From NCBI GenBank assembly GCA_964406605.1, contig CAYOSF010000007.1, forward strand, positions 124,001 through 188,000: a DNA stretch of 64,000 bases, read 5' to 3'. Positions 8,617 to 15,893 of the stretch are shown here, piece by piece. Each line of letters begins with the position of its first letter. The first letter of the stretch is position 1. A model generated the notes under the pieces. The model searched no databases. It had not been told where the DNA came from and saw only the letters and a program-made list of their open reading frames with translations. Made by a program: the position numbers and the translations under genes. This DNA comes from CAYOSF01 sp964406605. GTDB lineage: Bacteria; Chloroflexota; Dehalococcoidia; DSTF01; RBG-16-68-14.

Positions 8617-9177
8617 CTAGATCGTCACGAATTCCTCAACGTTGCCGTCGGATATCGAGTAGATGACCCATGGTTCGCTCTTCGCGCCGCTCATGCCGGG
8701 CGCTCCCTGCGGCATCCCCGGCAGGGCGATCCCGTCAATGTCGGGTCGCTCGTCCAGGAGCTTCCGGATCGCCTCCACGGGAACGTGCCCTTCCACGTAG
8801 TAGTCGCCCACCACCGAGGTGTGGCAGCTCCACATCTCCTCCGGTATGTCGAGTTCCTCCTTGACCTCCTCGATGCTGTCCGTCATCACCGTCTCCACCT
8901 CAAACCCCTCGCCCTCCAGGTATTCACGATACCCGCCACAGCATCCTCAGGTGGGCGAGCTGTACACCGTGATGACGGCGTCTTGAGCCGCGATGTCTCC
9001 CGAACCGGGATCATCCGAGACGGCATCCGGTCCGTTCGAAGTTGCCGTTGGCGTCTCCCCGGCGCTCCCACCGCACGCGGCGGCGAGCAGCATGACCGCC
9101 GCGGCAAGCGCGCCGATGATCGGCAGGAAGCCTACGCGGTGGACTGTCGGACTGGTTGAGATCCCGAAGCCTCTCAT
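8617..9177 (-). CDS. CopG/DUF411 copper-binding lipoprotein, candidate selenoprotein (in-frame TGA)
   Basis: Read through one TGA at 8947-8949, the gene encodes a 186-residue exported DUF411 protein. The N-terminus (ATG 9177; GTG 9180 possible) has a hydrophobic stretch ending L-L-A-A-A-C-G-G, a lipoprotein signal. After a Ser/Thr/Asp-rich linker comes VITVYSSPT, the TGA, then GCCGGYREYLEGEGF, SCHTSVVGDYYVEGHVP and IALPGMPQGAPGM. In DUF411/CopG proteins the block is SPxCGCC, so the TGA replaces the first Cys of the C-G-C-C copper motif (residue 77). Frame and similarity continue unbroken to TAG 8617-8619. A bacterial-SECIS-like hairpin follows the TGA. Family members bind a Cu(I) cluster and occur with copper-resistance genes, as here. 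The alternative is a nonsense mutation from TGC. Confidence 0.75.
8917..8935 (-). promoter_or_regulatory. Candidate bacterial SECIS hairpin of the DUF411 gene
   Basis: Downstream of the TGA (8947-8949) on the minus strand, CGGGTAT and ATACCTG pair as a 7-bp stem (one G-U) around the five-base loop CGTGA. The loop begins 18 nt after the TGA, and G is its second base. The bacterial SECIS rule, as I know it, requires a small apical loop with G in the first two positions at 16-37 nt from the UGA; this fits. Confidence 0.65.
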
Positions 9178-9354
9178 CACGTCTCTTTCCTTATGTCCTA
9201 CGCCAGATCGCTCAGGCGCACGGGCGGCCCAGGTAGGAGCGGCTCATGCAACCACTGTATCGGGTTTGCTGTCGCGGTTGCCAAGTGGGGGATACGGCCT
9301 ATCTTTCTCACTGGGTGCCATCGGATGAGCGGGTGCATCCTCTCTCATTCCCGG

Positions 9355-10203
9355 TCAGGAGGCCACGGCTTGTTGCGTCACGATCCGACCTTGCGACCGG
9401 CTCATCGGCGGACGGGCTCGTAGGAGGTACCAGAAGGCAGCGACCAGGTACAACGGATAGACCGTCGCCTCGATCAGGGACGGGTTGCCGTTGTAGCCGA
9501 AGACGCCCTTGAGCCACTCGCCGACGCCAACGTTGTCGCTCACGATGCCGTTGATGTCCCACACATGGTCGATCACCGGCGGCACCAGCCCGGCATCGTG
9601 GAGCTCATGGATGCCGTGCGCGAGGAAGCCAGCGGAAAAGAGGATCAGCAAGACGCCCGTCACGTTGAAGACGAGACGCAGGTTGATGCGCCGTCCACCC
9701 GCGTAGATGACGGAGCTCAGGGTCACCGCCCCCACCAACCCGAGGCTCGCGCCCAGCGTTGACTCCAGCGGCGTCGAAGTCTCTGTGGCGGCGAACAGGA
9801 AGAGCGCCGTTTCGATACCTTCGCGCAAGATTGCGACGAAAGGGATGACGGCCAGGCCTAGCGCCGAACCCGCCACCAGCTCCGACTGCACCTGGGACTG
9901 GATCTGGCCCCGTATTTGGGTGGCCTGGCTCTTCATCCACACGATCATCCAGCTCAGCACCCCGACGGCGGCGAGCATAGCGGCGCCCTCGAAGATATGC
10001 TCCGCCCGCCCCTCGAACTCGCCGGCGACGACGAAGATGGCCGTGCCCGCGCCCACGCTCACGGCGATCGCGGCGGCGGTGCCCAGAAGCGCGTACTTCC
10101 AGTGATCGCGGCGGCCGGCATTGCTGAGGTAGGCAAGAATGATGACCACGATGAGGCCGGCCTCCAGCCCCTCGCGCAGCGTTATCAGTAGTGATTGGCC
10201 CAA
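9355..10203 (-). CDS. FTR1/EfeU-family high-affinity iron permease
   Basis: A 282-residue inner-membrane permease of the oxidase-dependent Fe transporter family. The two signature Fe-binding motifs are R-E-G-L-E (residues 10-14, in the first helix) and R-E-G-I-E (in the fourth). About seven membrane segments are evident, including ALLGTAAAIAVSVGAG and LVFNVTGVLLILFSAGFLA. The TTG at 10203 is chosen as start because AAAGGAGG lies 5 nt upstream. A near-consensus promoter with an overlapping palindrome stands about 60 nt upstream, so iron- or manganese-dependent repression is likely. No EfeO or EfeB gene is adjacent. Ferroxidation by a copper protein of the neighbouring island, as in yeast FTR1-FET3, is possible but only inferred. 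Confidence 0.93.
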   Translation of the reverse strand: MGQSLLITLREGLEAGLIVVIILAYLSNAGRRDHWKYALLGTAAAIAVSVGAGTAIFVVAGEFEGRAEHIFEGAAMLAAVGVLSWMIVWMKSQATQIRGQIQSQVQSELVAGSALGLAVIPFVAILREGIETALFLFAATETSTPLESTLGASLGLVGAVTLSSVIYAGGRRINLRLVFNVTGVLLILFSAGFLAHGIHELHDAGLVPPVIDHVWDINGIVSDNVGVGEWLKGVFGYNGNPSLIEATVYPLYLVAAFWYLLRARPPMSRSQGRIVTQQAVAS

Positions 10204-10253
10204 GTGTGCCTCCTTTCGACGCTGGTCTCGGTGGCACGCAGACCAAAGCCGGC

Positions 10254-10291
10254 GTCAGTATTAGTATCACCTAATACTGACGATAAGCCAA
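10254..10291 (-). promoter_or_regulatory. Promoter with overlapping 11-bp inverted-repeat operator for the iron permease
   Basis: On the minus strand, a -35 TTGGCT (10286-10291) and a -10 GATACT (10263-10268) are separated by 17 nt. A perfect inverted repeat, GTCAGTATTAG (10254-10264) and CTAATACTGAC (10271-10281) with a 6-nt centre, covers the -10 box. Its core on the minus strand, TTAGGTGATACTAA, matches 11 of 14 positions of the DtxR/IdeR-type box TTAGGTTAGCCTAA. A DtxR-family iron or manganese repressor is the best guess; the regulator is not in the window. Confidence 0.75.
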
Positions 10292-10334
10292 TACTACTTT
10301 CGGCCCTGATCGACCGGTCAAGCGGACCTAATTG

Positions 10335-10352
10335 ACGGGCCGTATGGCCCGT
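10335..10352. terminator. Short GC hairpin after the histidine kinase
   Basis: ACGGGCC and GGCCCGT form a 7-bp stem with a GTAT loop, 19-36 nt past the stop of the histidine kinase gene on the minus strand. There is no T-run on either side, so it is a weak terminator candidate and may act with Rho. Confidence 0.3.
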
Positions 10353-10370
10353 TGCGCAGTAGCGCCGTAG

Positions 10371-11531
10371 CTATCTGCCCGGGGCCTGGGTCGCCGCATC
10401 TGCGGGAGACGGGGAAGAGAGTGGAAGCCAGAAGCAAAAGGTCGTCCCTTTGCCGACCGAGCTTCGCACGCTGATGTCGCCGCCGTGTGCGCGGACCAAT
10501 TCCCTCGCGATAGCCAGGCCTAGACCCGATCCCCCGGTAGCGCGGCTCCTCGATGTGTCGGCGCGGTAGAACCTGTCGAAGACGCGGGAAAGGTCCTCTG
10601 TGGCGATGCCTGTCCCTGTGTCGGCTACGTCGACAATCGCTCGGCGCCCGTTGGTTCTCGTTGCCACAGTAATCTGTCCGCCCGCACTTGTCTGGCGCAG
10701 CGCGTTGGAGAGGAGGTTACGCAACACCTGATCGATGCGGTCGCCATCCGCCGTCACGGATGCGGGGCGGTCTTGCCGCCCCAGCTGCAGTTCGACGCCC
10801 TTGCGCTGCGCCTGGCCGGCCACCGCCGCCATTGCCCGCCTGGCTGTCTCCCGGAGATCATGCTGCCTGACCTGAAGTTGGAGCTGACCGGAGTCGGCCA
10901 GGGACAGGGTGTGCAGATCATCCACCAGGCGGGTGAGCAGTTCCGTCTGCTCGTGCAGTGAATCGAATCGCTCCGACGTGCTCTCCACAACGCCGTCTTG
11001 GAGGGCCTCTATTTCGCCTTGCAGTACTGCCAGGGGCGTTCTCAGCTCGTGCGCGATGTCTGCTGCAAGGCGTCGCCGGGCTTCCTCCTGGCTTGCCAGT
11101 GAGCCGGCCATCCGGTTGAAGGCGTTGGCCAGTTCTCCAAGCTCATCGGCCGAGGAATCGGGTACCCTCCGCGTGAAATCGCCCGCCGCTATGGCGCCAG
11201 CACTGTCCGCCATGACCCACAGCCTCCGTGTGATGTACCGCCCGGTCAGAAAGGCGGTCAGGCCGGCTGCGACCGCGCCCACCCCTCCTGCCAGCACCAG
11301 AGACCAGCGCAGCCGGTCGAGAAACTGCTGCTCGTTGGGGCCCATCATGGACGCCATGTCCTGTGGAACGGCCCCCATCATGTCACTCATCGTCTGGTTG
11401 TGGGCAAGATAGTCGCGAAAGCTCTCCGTGGTGGCTCTCTCCAGGGCGAAGAGGATTGCCGCCAGCGTTACGACAAAGACGCCGAGAAAAGACAAGGCCA
11501 GCTTCCAGGACAGACCCAGGCGCCTAGGCAT
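10371..11531 (-). CDS. Sensor histidine kinase with Met-rich extracytoplasmic loop
   Basis: A 386-residue membrane sensor kinase, partner of the upstream response regulator. Order: TM1 (about 10-28), a 45-residue outer loop, TM2 (about 74-95), HAMP domain (TGRYITRRLWVMADSAGAIAAG), HisKA with D-I-A-H-E-L-R-T-P (phospho-His about 161), and HATPase with NLLSNALR (N box), DTGTGI (G1) and GGSGLGLAIA (G2). The loop holds six Met in 16 residues (MSDMM ... DMASMM), a pattern suited to Cu(I) or Ag(I) sensing. ATG 11531 is preferred over the upstream TTG 11543; it overlaps the regulator stop by 8 nt. With a cupredoxin, a Met-rich protein and CopA in the same run, copper is the likely signal. Confidence 0.9.
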   Translation of the reverse strand: MPRRLGLSWKLALSFLGVFVVTLAAILFALERATTESFRDYLAHNQTMSDMMGAVPQDMASMMGPNEQQFLDRLRWSLVLAGGVGAVAAGLTAFLTGRYITRRLWVMADSAGAIAAGDFTRRVPDSSADELGELANAFNRMAGSLASQEEARRRLAADIAHELRTPLAVLQGEIEALQDGVVESTSERFDSLHEQTELLTRLVDDLHTLSLADSGQLQLQVRQHDLRETARRAMAAVAGQAQRKGVELQLGRQDRPASVTADGDRIDQVLRNLLSNALRQTSAGGQITVATRTNGRRAIVDVADTGTGIATEDLSRVFDRFYRADTSRSRATGGSGLGLAIARELVRAHGGDISVRSSVGKGTTFCFWLPLSSPSPADAATQAPGR

Positions 11532-12222
11532 CCGTGGCCCCAACGACCTTGTAGCCCACGCCTTGGACCGTCACAATCCGGCACGTCGTGGGCGCCGCTG
11601 CGTCGCGCAGCTTGCGTCGCAGGTTCTTGATGTGGGCATCCACCGTCCGCTCGTACGCCTCGTAGCTTTCGCCCAGAGCCAGATCCAGAAGCTGGCCGCG
11701 GGTGAAGGCCCGTCCCGGCTCGCGTCCCAGCACCTGGAGCAGCTTGAACTCGGTCGCGGTCAGCCGGAGAGGTTCTCCATTGCAGGAGACCTCGTGGCGT
11801 CGCCCGTCGATCACGAGGCCGTCCACTTCGATGCGATCCGGCTCGACCGGCCGCCTGGGCGTTGCACGGCGCAGGACGGCCCGGACGCGCGCCGCCAGTT
11901 CCCGGGGGCTAAAGGGCTTAGTGACATAGTCGTCGGCGCCCAACTCCAGACCCACGAGCTTGTCCACTTCCTCCGCCCGTGCCGTCAGCATGATGATGGG
12001 TGCCTCGGATTCCCGGCGGATCGTGCGGCAAATCTCCAGTCCATCGATGCCGGGCAGCATGAGATCGAGGACGACGAGGTCGGGCCCCTCGCGGTGAAAC
12101 GCCTCGACCGCCGAGGGGCCGTCGTGAGCGACGACCACGGTGTGCCCGTCGCGTTCCAGGTACAGGCGTACCGTCGCCGCAATCTTGGGTTCGTCGTCAA
12201 CGACGAGTACCTTGCCCGGCAC
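11524..12222 (-). CDS. OmpR/PhoB-family response regulator
   Basis: A 232-residue transcription factor. The receiver domain (about 1-120) has the acidic pair D-D (9-10), the phosphoacceptor Asp 53 in V-V-L-D-L-M-L-P and Lys 102 in Y-V-T-K-P-F. The C-terminal winged-helix domain (about 130-228) shows LTATEFKLLQVL, RTVDAHIKNLRRKLRD and IVTVQGVGYK. It is translated with the following kinase and probably controls the copper genes upstream and downstream, although I saw no repeated binding site that could be assigned to it. Confidence 0.93.
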   Translation of the reverse strand: MPGKVLVVDDEPKIAATVRLYLERDGHTVVVAHDGPSAVEAFHREGPDLVVLDLMLPGIDGLEICRTIRRESEAPIIMLTARAEEVDKLVGLELGADDYVTKPFSPRELAARVRAVLRRATPRRPVEPDRIEVDGLVIDGRRHEVSCNGEPLRLTATEFKLLQVLGREPGRAFTRGQLLDLALGESYEAYERTVDAHIKNLRRKLRDAAAPTTCRIVTVQGVGYKVVGATDA

Positions 12223-12330
12223 GCTCAGTCACTCCGATGCCTTGGGATGCTCCGTTCGCCTGTCATTTCCAGACGCGCAGAGCCGGCACTGCCGGCTCCG
12301 CTTCGTGGACTCCTCCAGTCTCCCAATCTG

Positions 12331-13005
12331 CTACCGACCCATCATGCCGCCGGTCCCGTTGGGTATCATGCCGCCGGCGTCGTCGGGTACCATGCCGCTG
12401 CCCGGGACGCCTCCCATCATGCCGCCGGAGTCATCACCCATCATGCCGCCGCCAGTGGTGCCTCCCATAATGCCGCCAAAGCCGTCTCCCATCATGTCGC
12501 CCAGACCGTCGTCCATCATGTCACCAATGACTTGGCCCATCATGCCGCCGGTGTCGTCAGGCATCATGCCGCCGGTGCCGCCGGTGCCGTTGGGTACTAT
12601 CCCGCCGGTGTCGTTAGGCATCATGCCGCCGGTGCCGTTGGGCATCATCCCTCCGGAGTCCTCGCCCATCATGCCGCCGGTCCCGTTGGGTGTCATCCCG
12701 CTGGAGTCCTCGCCCATCATCCCTTCCATGTGGTCTACCATGGAGTCGAACGCCCCCTCGCCATGCGTCGCGTCCATGTACTGTCTCATCCCATCCATGT
12801 GTTCCCGCCAGCCGTCCTCGGTGTCGTCCGCGTGCGAGGGCGAAGCAGGCGCGGTCTCCGACGCGACCGTCTCGCTCTGCGCTGGCACCTGCGTGGTGGC
12901 GACTCCCGGCGTTTCACCATCCGATCTGGCCCGTACCACACCGGCGGTAATGCCTCCTCCCAGAATTACGGCGATGGCTACTGTCGCTGCGAGCGTCTTC
13001 CACAT
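12331..13005 (-). CDS. Met/Gly-repeat exported protein, putative copper binder
   Basis: The 224-residue protein has an N-terminal membrane or signal segment (TLAATVAIAVILGGGITAGVV), a Ser/Thr/Ala spacer, a short helical Met/His region (REHMDGMRQYMDATHGEG, SMVDHMEGMM), then about 125 residues of low complexity built on G-G-M-M-(P/G)-N-G-T and G-G-M-M-G-D-D-S units. Met doublets recur roughly every 8-16 residues, and there are no Cys. Met motifs bind Cu(I) in CopA/PcoA/CopC-type export proteins; by analogy this may buffer copper outside the membrane. The reverse strand is also open across the repeat, but the signal peptide, start codon and operon direction favour the minus strand. Repeat DNA is prone to copy-number change. 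Confidence 0.75.
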   Translation of the reverse strand: MWKTLAATVAIAVILGGGITAGVVRARSDGETPGVATTQVPAQSETVASETAPASPSHADDTEDGWREHMDGMRQYMDATHGEGAFDSMVDHMEGMMGEDSSGMTPNGTGGMMGEDSGGMMPNGTGGMMPNDTGGIVPNGTGGTGGMMPDDTGGMMGQVIGDMMDDGLGDMMGDGFGGIMGGTTGGGMMGDDSGGMMGGVPGSGMVPDDAGGMIPNGTGGMMGR

Positions 13006-13153
13006 GTCAAACCTCCTTCACACTTAGGGCCTCACTGGTCGCTCCGGCCCACTGGCCGCGGTTCATCTTCCACGGTACCGGCGCGATATGAAGACCCTGT
13101 GAACGTGAAGCGAAGGTTCGCGGGAGACTTCGACGCTCGTCCACGCTGTATTC

Positions 13154-13636
13154 CTACGTCACCGTCAGCGTTCCCGTCATGGCGGGGTGGATAGAGCAGA
13201 TGTACTCGTAGGTCCCGGGACTATCGAAGGTAAGCGTGCCTGCCTCGTCCGGGTTCAGCATGGCCGTGGCCCAGCCGCCGTTCACATCCGTCGCGTCGTG
13301 GGGCGCGAGATCGTGGTTCACCCAGGTCACGCTGGTGCCTGCCGCAATCGTCAGGTCTCGCGGCAGGAAGTCGAAGTTGCTGATGTCGACCGTCACCTGG
13401 GATGCGCTTGACACCACCGGGGTCTGCGGTGCCCCGCTGGGTCGCCCGTGCATCTGGCCGTGCATCTGCCCGTGCTGCATGGCACCCATGTTCCACATTC
13501 CGTCACCGCAGGCGGACACGGCTCCCGAAAGGGCCAGAAGCGCGGCGAGACCGGCGACGAGGAGCAGCAGAGGGTGCCACCGACGACGGATGCCTGGCTT
13601 CATACCCGTAGTTGGCCGGAAAGTCTCGTCGGTCAT
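13154..13636 (-). CDS. Cupredoxin (plastocyanin-like) lipoprotein
   Basis: The 160-residue exported blue-copper protein starts with RRR, a hydrophobic segment (LLLLVAGLAALLALSGAVSAC) and Cys 43 in a lipoprotein context. A His/Met-rich stretch (MWNMGAMQHGQMHGQMHG) may hold extra copper. The cupredoxin domain fills residues 80-160 with type-1 ligands His 113 (A-P-H-D), Cys 147, His 150 and Met 153 in C-S-I-H-P-A-M. The start is ATG 13636, 8 nt after the stop of the PCYCGC gene. It probably carries electrons or binds copper outside the membrane. Confidence 0.92.
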   Translation of the reverse strand: MTDETFRPTTGMKPGIRRRWHPLLLLVAGLAALLALSGAVSACGDGMWNMGAMQHGQMHGQMHGRPSGAPQTPVVSSASQVTVDISNFDFLPRDLTIAAGTSVTWVNHDLAPHDATDVNGGWATAMLNPDEAGTLTFDSPGTYEYICSIHPAMTGTLTVT

Positions 13637-13644
13637 CGGCGTAC

Positions 13645-14076
13645 CTACTGCACAGTCGGCGGGCCCACGCTTTGGTATTTCTGGTCCACGAGGCCGACGA
13701 CTTCGTCGCTGCTCTTGCCCTGGTCCGCCCACGCGGCCGCGTCCTCCGCGATGTCCACGCAGATGGAGCAGCCGAGGGCGTGGGGCTCAAAGCTGCCGTC
13801 GTCGTTCATGAAGCAGTCCAGCAGGTTGCGGTGAGCGTCCTTGGGCAGGTTGACGCAGCCGCAGTAGCACGCCACCTGGGCGAAGAGATCCTGGTGCTCT
13901 GCGGCGAGTCGATACGCTCGCTCGACGTCCGGCGAGGGGTAGACGACCTCCGCGGGATCGATGGGCGTTCCGTCCGCTCCCCCGTTCGATCGGAGGCCGT
14001 AGGCCAGGCCGGCCGCAACAACGGCCACGAGCAGCAGAGAGGCCGATATCAGCAGGATCGTCGTTCGCGGTTTCAT
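13645..14076 (-). CDS. PCYCGC-motif exported protein
   Basis: The 143-residue protein has an N-terminal hydrophobic anchor (TTILLISASLLLVAVVAAGLAYGL) and the diagnostic motif A-C-Y-C-G-C, followed by N-L-L-D-C-F and L-G-C-S-I-C, giving six Cys in a small helical domain. This matches the Pfam family of proteins with a PCYCGC motif (function unknown), which is often found with copper or haem genes. I chose ATG 14076 because GGAGAG lies 7 nt upstream. It follows directly on the DUF1573-like gene when that gene is read through its TGA. Confidence 0.85.
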   Translation of the reverse strand: MKPRTTILLISASLLLVAVVAAGLAYGLRSNGGADGTPIDPAEVVYPSPDVERAYRLAAEHQDLFAQVACYCGCVNLPKDAHRNLLDCFMNDDGSFEPHALGCSICVDIAEDAAAWADQGKSSDEVVGLVDQKYQSVGPPTVQ

Positions 14077-14110
14077 GAGCGGGCTCTCCATTTCTGTCGC
14101 GCTCTCGGGT

Positions 14111-14650
14111 CTAGGGTCCGAAGAAGGCCTTGACGTAGAGCTTCTGGACGGGTTCCATGGCATCGTTGGAGCGGACCGTCACCTCGAACAGGTGCTGACC
14201 GTCCATTCCCTCCATCATGTGGGTCGTGAAGGAGATGTCGCTCTCCTCGCCGGGCTTCAGGGTCATCGAACCGATGACCGGCTCGAACGGTCAGCACCCC
14301 TCCACGGCGCTGACATTGACGTCCTCGATATGTGCCGCGCTATCCCCGAGGTTGGCCATCGCGAAGGCGTAGCTCACCTCTGTGTTCAACGGCACGTGAC
14401 CCATGTCGATTGAGTCCACCGGGAAGTGTAATCTTGCCCCGCCGTGGAACGGATCTCCGGCGCTTTCCGATCGCGTCTCCGTTATCGCCGGGACGAAGTT
14501 GCTGCCTCCTCCCCCATCCCTGCCCATAGCTCCGTAGACGATGGCCACGGCGACAGATCCGACGATGACGGTCACGATACCGCCCGCGACGAGGCTGCCC
14601 AGGCGCGGCCACTTCCGCACCGTCCGCTTGCGTTTCTTTGCCTTCTTCAT
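14111..14650 (-). CDS. DUF1573-like exported protein, candidate selenoprotein (in-frame TGA)
   Basis: Read through TGA 14291-14293, the gene gives 179 residues. A very basic start (MKKAKKRKRTVRKWPR) leads into a membrane segment (GGIVTVIVGSVAVAIVYGAM) and an immunoglobulin-like domain. The segment FPVDSIDMGHVPLNTEVSY and AFAMANLGDS is typical of DUF1573. Then VSAVEGC, the TGA at residue 120, and PFEPVIGSMTLKPGEESD, FTTHMMEGMDGQHLFEV and VRSNDAMEPVQKL follow in the same frame to TAG 14111-14113. Relatives as I remember them have E-G-C-C-P-P, so TGA stands for the second Cys. Stopping at the TGA would leave half an Ig domain and a gap of more than 200 nt before the next gene; reading through leaves 34 nt. 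The alternative is a nonsense mutation. Confidence 0.75.
14261..14279 (-). promoter_or_regulatory. Candidate bacterial SECIS hairpin of the DUF1573-like gene
   Basis: On the minus strand, GGTCATC and GATGACC form a perfect 7-bp stem around the loop GGTTC. The loop begins exactly 18 nt after TGA 14291-14293. The loop starts G-G-U, as in the E. coli fdhF SECIS (GGUCU). The spacing is identical to that of the DUF411 hairpin. Confidence 0.72.
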
Positions 14651-14695
14651 GATTCCTCTTCCCTCCTCGTGTCGTGCCCCGCTGGCCCAAGTGCC

Positions 14696-15343
14696 CTACG
14701 GCTCGGCGATGATCAGCTTGACGATATCCAGGAACAGGTTCTCGACCTCCACCACCCGGAAGCCGGCCCGCTCGACGTTTCGCACGGTTTCGCGGTTGAT
14801 GTTGGTGCCGCTCATTCGCACCGTCACGGGGTTCAGCAGGTCCATCGAGCGCCCTACCACCGGCAGCCCGCTCCGCACGTGCTCCAGTAGGAGCAGCCGC
14901 CCTTTCGGCCGCAGCACGCGGCGAACTTCCTGCAGGCCCAGAACGGGGTCCGGAACGGAGCAGAAGACGCACGTCGCGACGGCCGCGTCGAACGTCTCGT
15001 CCTCCAGGGCAAGGGCCTGGGCATCCATCAGCGCGAACTCGGTTTCCGTGTTCTCCCTCTCTGCCCGGCCGATGGCGCGGGCAAGCATCCTCGGGCTGAA
15101 GTCGACCGCGGTGATGAACACGCCGGACGGGTGCCAGCGGAGGTTCTTGCCGGTGCCGACGCCGACCTCAAGGACGCGCGCATCCGGCGGCAGGAGTTCC
15201 CAGAGGCGACGGCGCCACCGGGACATCAGGAGCTCTACCGGGGCCTCGAACAGATCGTAGGTGGGCGCTTGTCGGTCGTAACGGCGCTGGATGGTCGCCG
15301 TGGCTGCTTCGTCCGCCCCTGGTCGCCTGTCTTCTGTCACCAT
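14696..15343 (-). CDS. Class I SAM-dependent methyltransferase (UbiE-like)
   Basis: The 215-residue soluble methyltransferase shows the SAM motif I L-E-V-G-V-G-T-G-K-N, the acidic motif ITAVDFSPRML, motif II/III FDAAVATCVFCSVPDP and the post-motif LRPKGRLLLLEHVRSG. The start is ATG 15343 because GGAGGAGG lies 8 nt upstream; an in-frame ATG at 15394 has no such site. The substrate is unknown; quinone or lipid methylation are the usual roles of this subgroup. It lies between the DUF302 and DUF1573-like genes in the copper run. Confidence 0.85.
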   Translation of the reverse strand: MVTEDRRPGADEAATATIQRRYDRQAPTYDLFEAPVELLMSRWRRRLWELLPPDARVLEVGVGTGKNLRWHPSGVFITAVDFSPRMLARAIGRAERENTETEFALMDAQALALEDETFDAAVATCVFCSVPDPVLGLQEVRRVLRPKGRLLLLEHVRSGLPVVGRSMDLLNPVTVRMSGTNINRETVRNVERAGFRVVEVENLFLDIVKLIIAEP

Positions 15344-15393
15344 GGCGTTGACCTCCTCCGTTGCTGGCTGGGTCGATCGCGCTGTCATCGCCA

Positions 15394-15789
15394 CTACAGG
15401 CTCTCCAGGGCGCGCCTGAGGCGGCTCTTGGCTTCTGCGGCGACCTCATTGAGAGCAGGGTTGTTGGCGATACCCATCGCGGCTTCCGGGTCGAACGCCG
15501 CGACGACGCATCCGCCGTCCTCCTCATACACGATGACGTTGCAGGGCAGCAGCAGGCCTACCTGCAACTCGGACTGCAGAGCCCGGTGGGCGAGAGGCGG
15601 GTTGCAGGCGCCGATGATGTCGTACCTGCGGAAGTCAGCCTGTAGCTTCTCGCGCAGCGTCTCCTGGACGTCGATTTCGGTCAGGACGCCGAATCCCTCC
15701 GCCTTGAGGGCATCCTTGACCCGCGGCAGCGCTTTCTCATAGGGGACTGAAAGTTGCCTGGAAAGGCCGTAGCCCGTCTTCGTGATCAT
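15394..15789 (-). CDS. DUF302-family protein
   Basis: The 131-residue protein matches the DUF302 fold: GYGLSRQLSVPYEKALPRVKDALKAEGF, VQETLREKLQADFRRYDIIGACNP, LLLPCNVIVYEEDGG. Such small proteins accompany metal, sulfur and redox genes; their biochemical function is not established. No signal peptide is visible. The start is ATG 15789 with AGGAGG 5-6 nt upstream. Three Cys are present, two of them in G-A-C-N-P and L-P-C-N. Confidence 0.85.
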   Translation of the reverse strand: MITKTGYGLSRQLSVPYEKALPRVKDALKAEGFGVLTEIDVQETLREKLQADFRRYDIIGACNPPLAHRALQSELQVGLLLPCNVIVYEEDGGCVVAAFDPEAAMGIANNPALNEVAAEAKSRLRRALESL

Positions 15790-15893
15790 CCCTTCCTCCT
15801 TTGGCAACCACCGAGTCGCCAAGGTGGTTGCTCTGAAAGACATCTCGTGCCCTAGTTGACTAGCCTGCCCGCACGCCGGGCGTCGGGCATCTC

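Noticed and set aside
12340..12720. CRISPR-like short repeats in the Met-rich region
   Set aside because: The repeats are in-frame codons for G-G-M-M units of one protein, with no constant spacer length.
11428..13194. A 588-codon open frame on the plus strand across the Met-repeat gene
   Set aside because: It is the mirror of GC-rich repeat DNA (His/Ala/Gly repeats opposite Met/Gly). The minus strand has a signal peptide, start site and operon context.
8617..14650. UGA reassigned genome-wide (to Trp or Cys) as the reason for in-frame TGA
   Set aside because: TGA is the natural stop of many genes here, such as murT, copA, csoR and the BNR gene, so reassignment does not fit.
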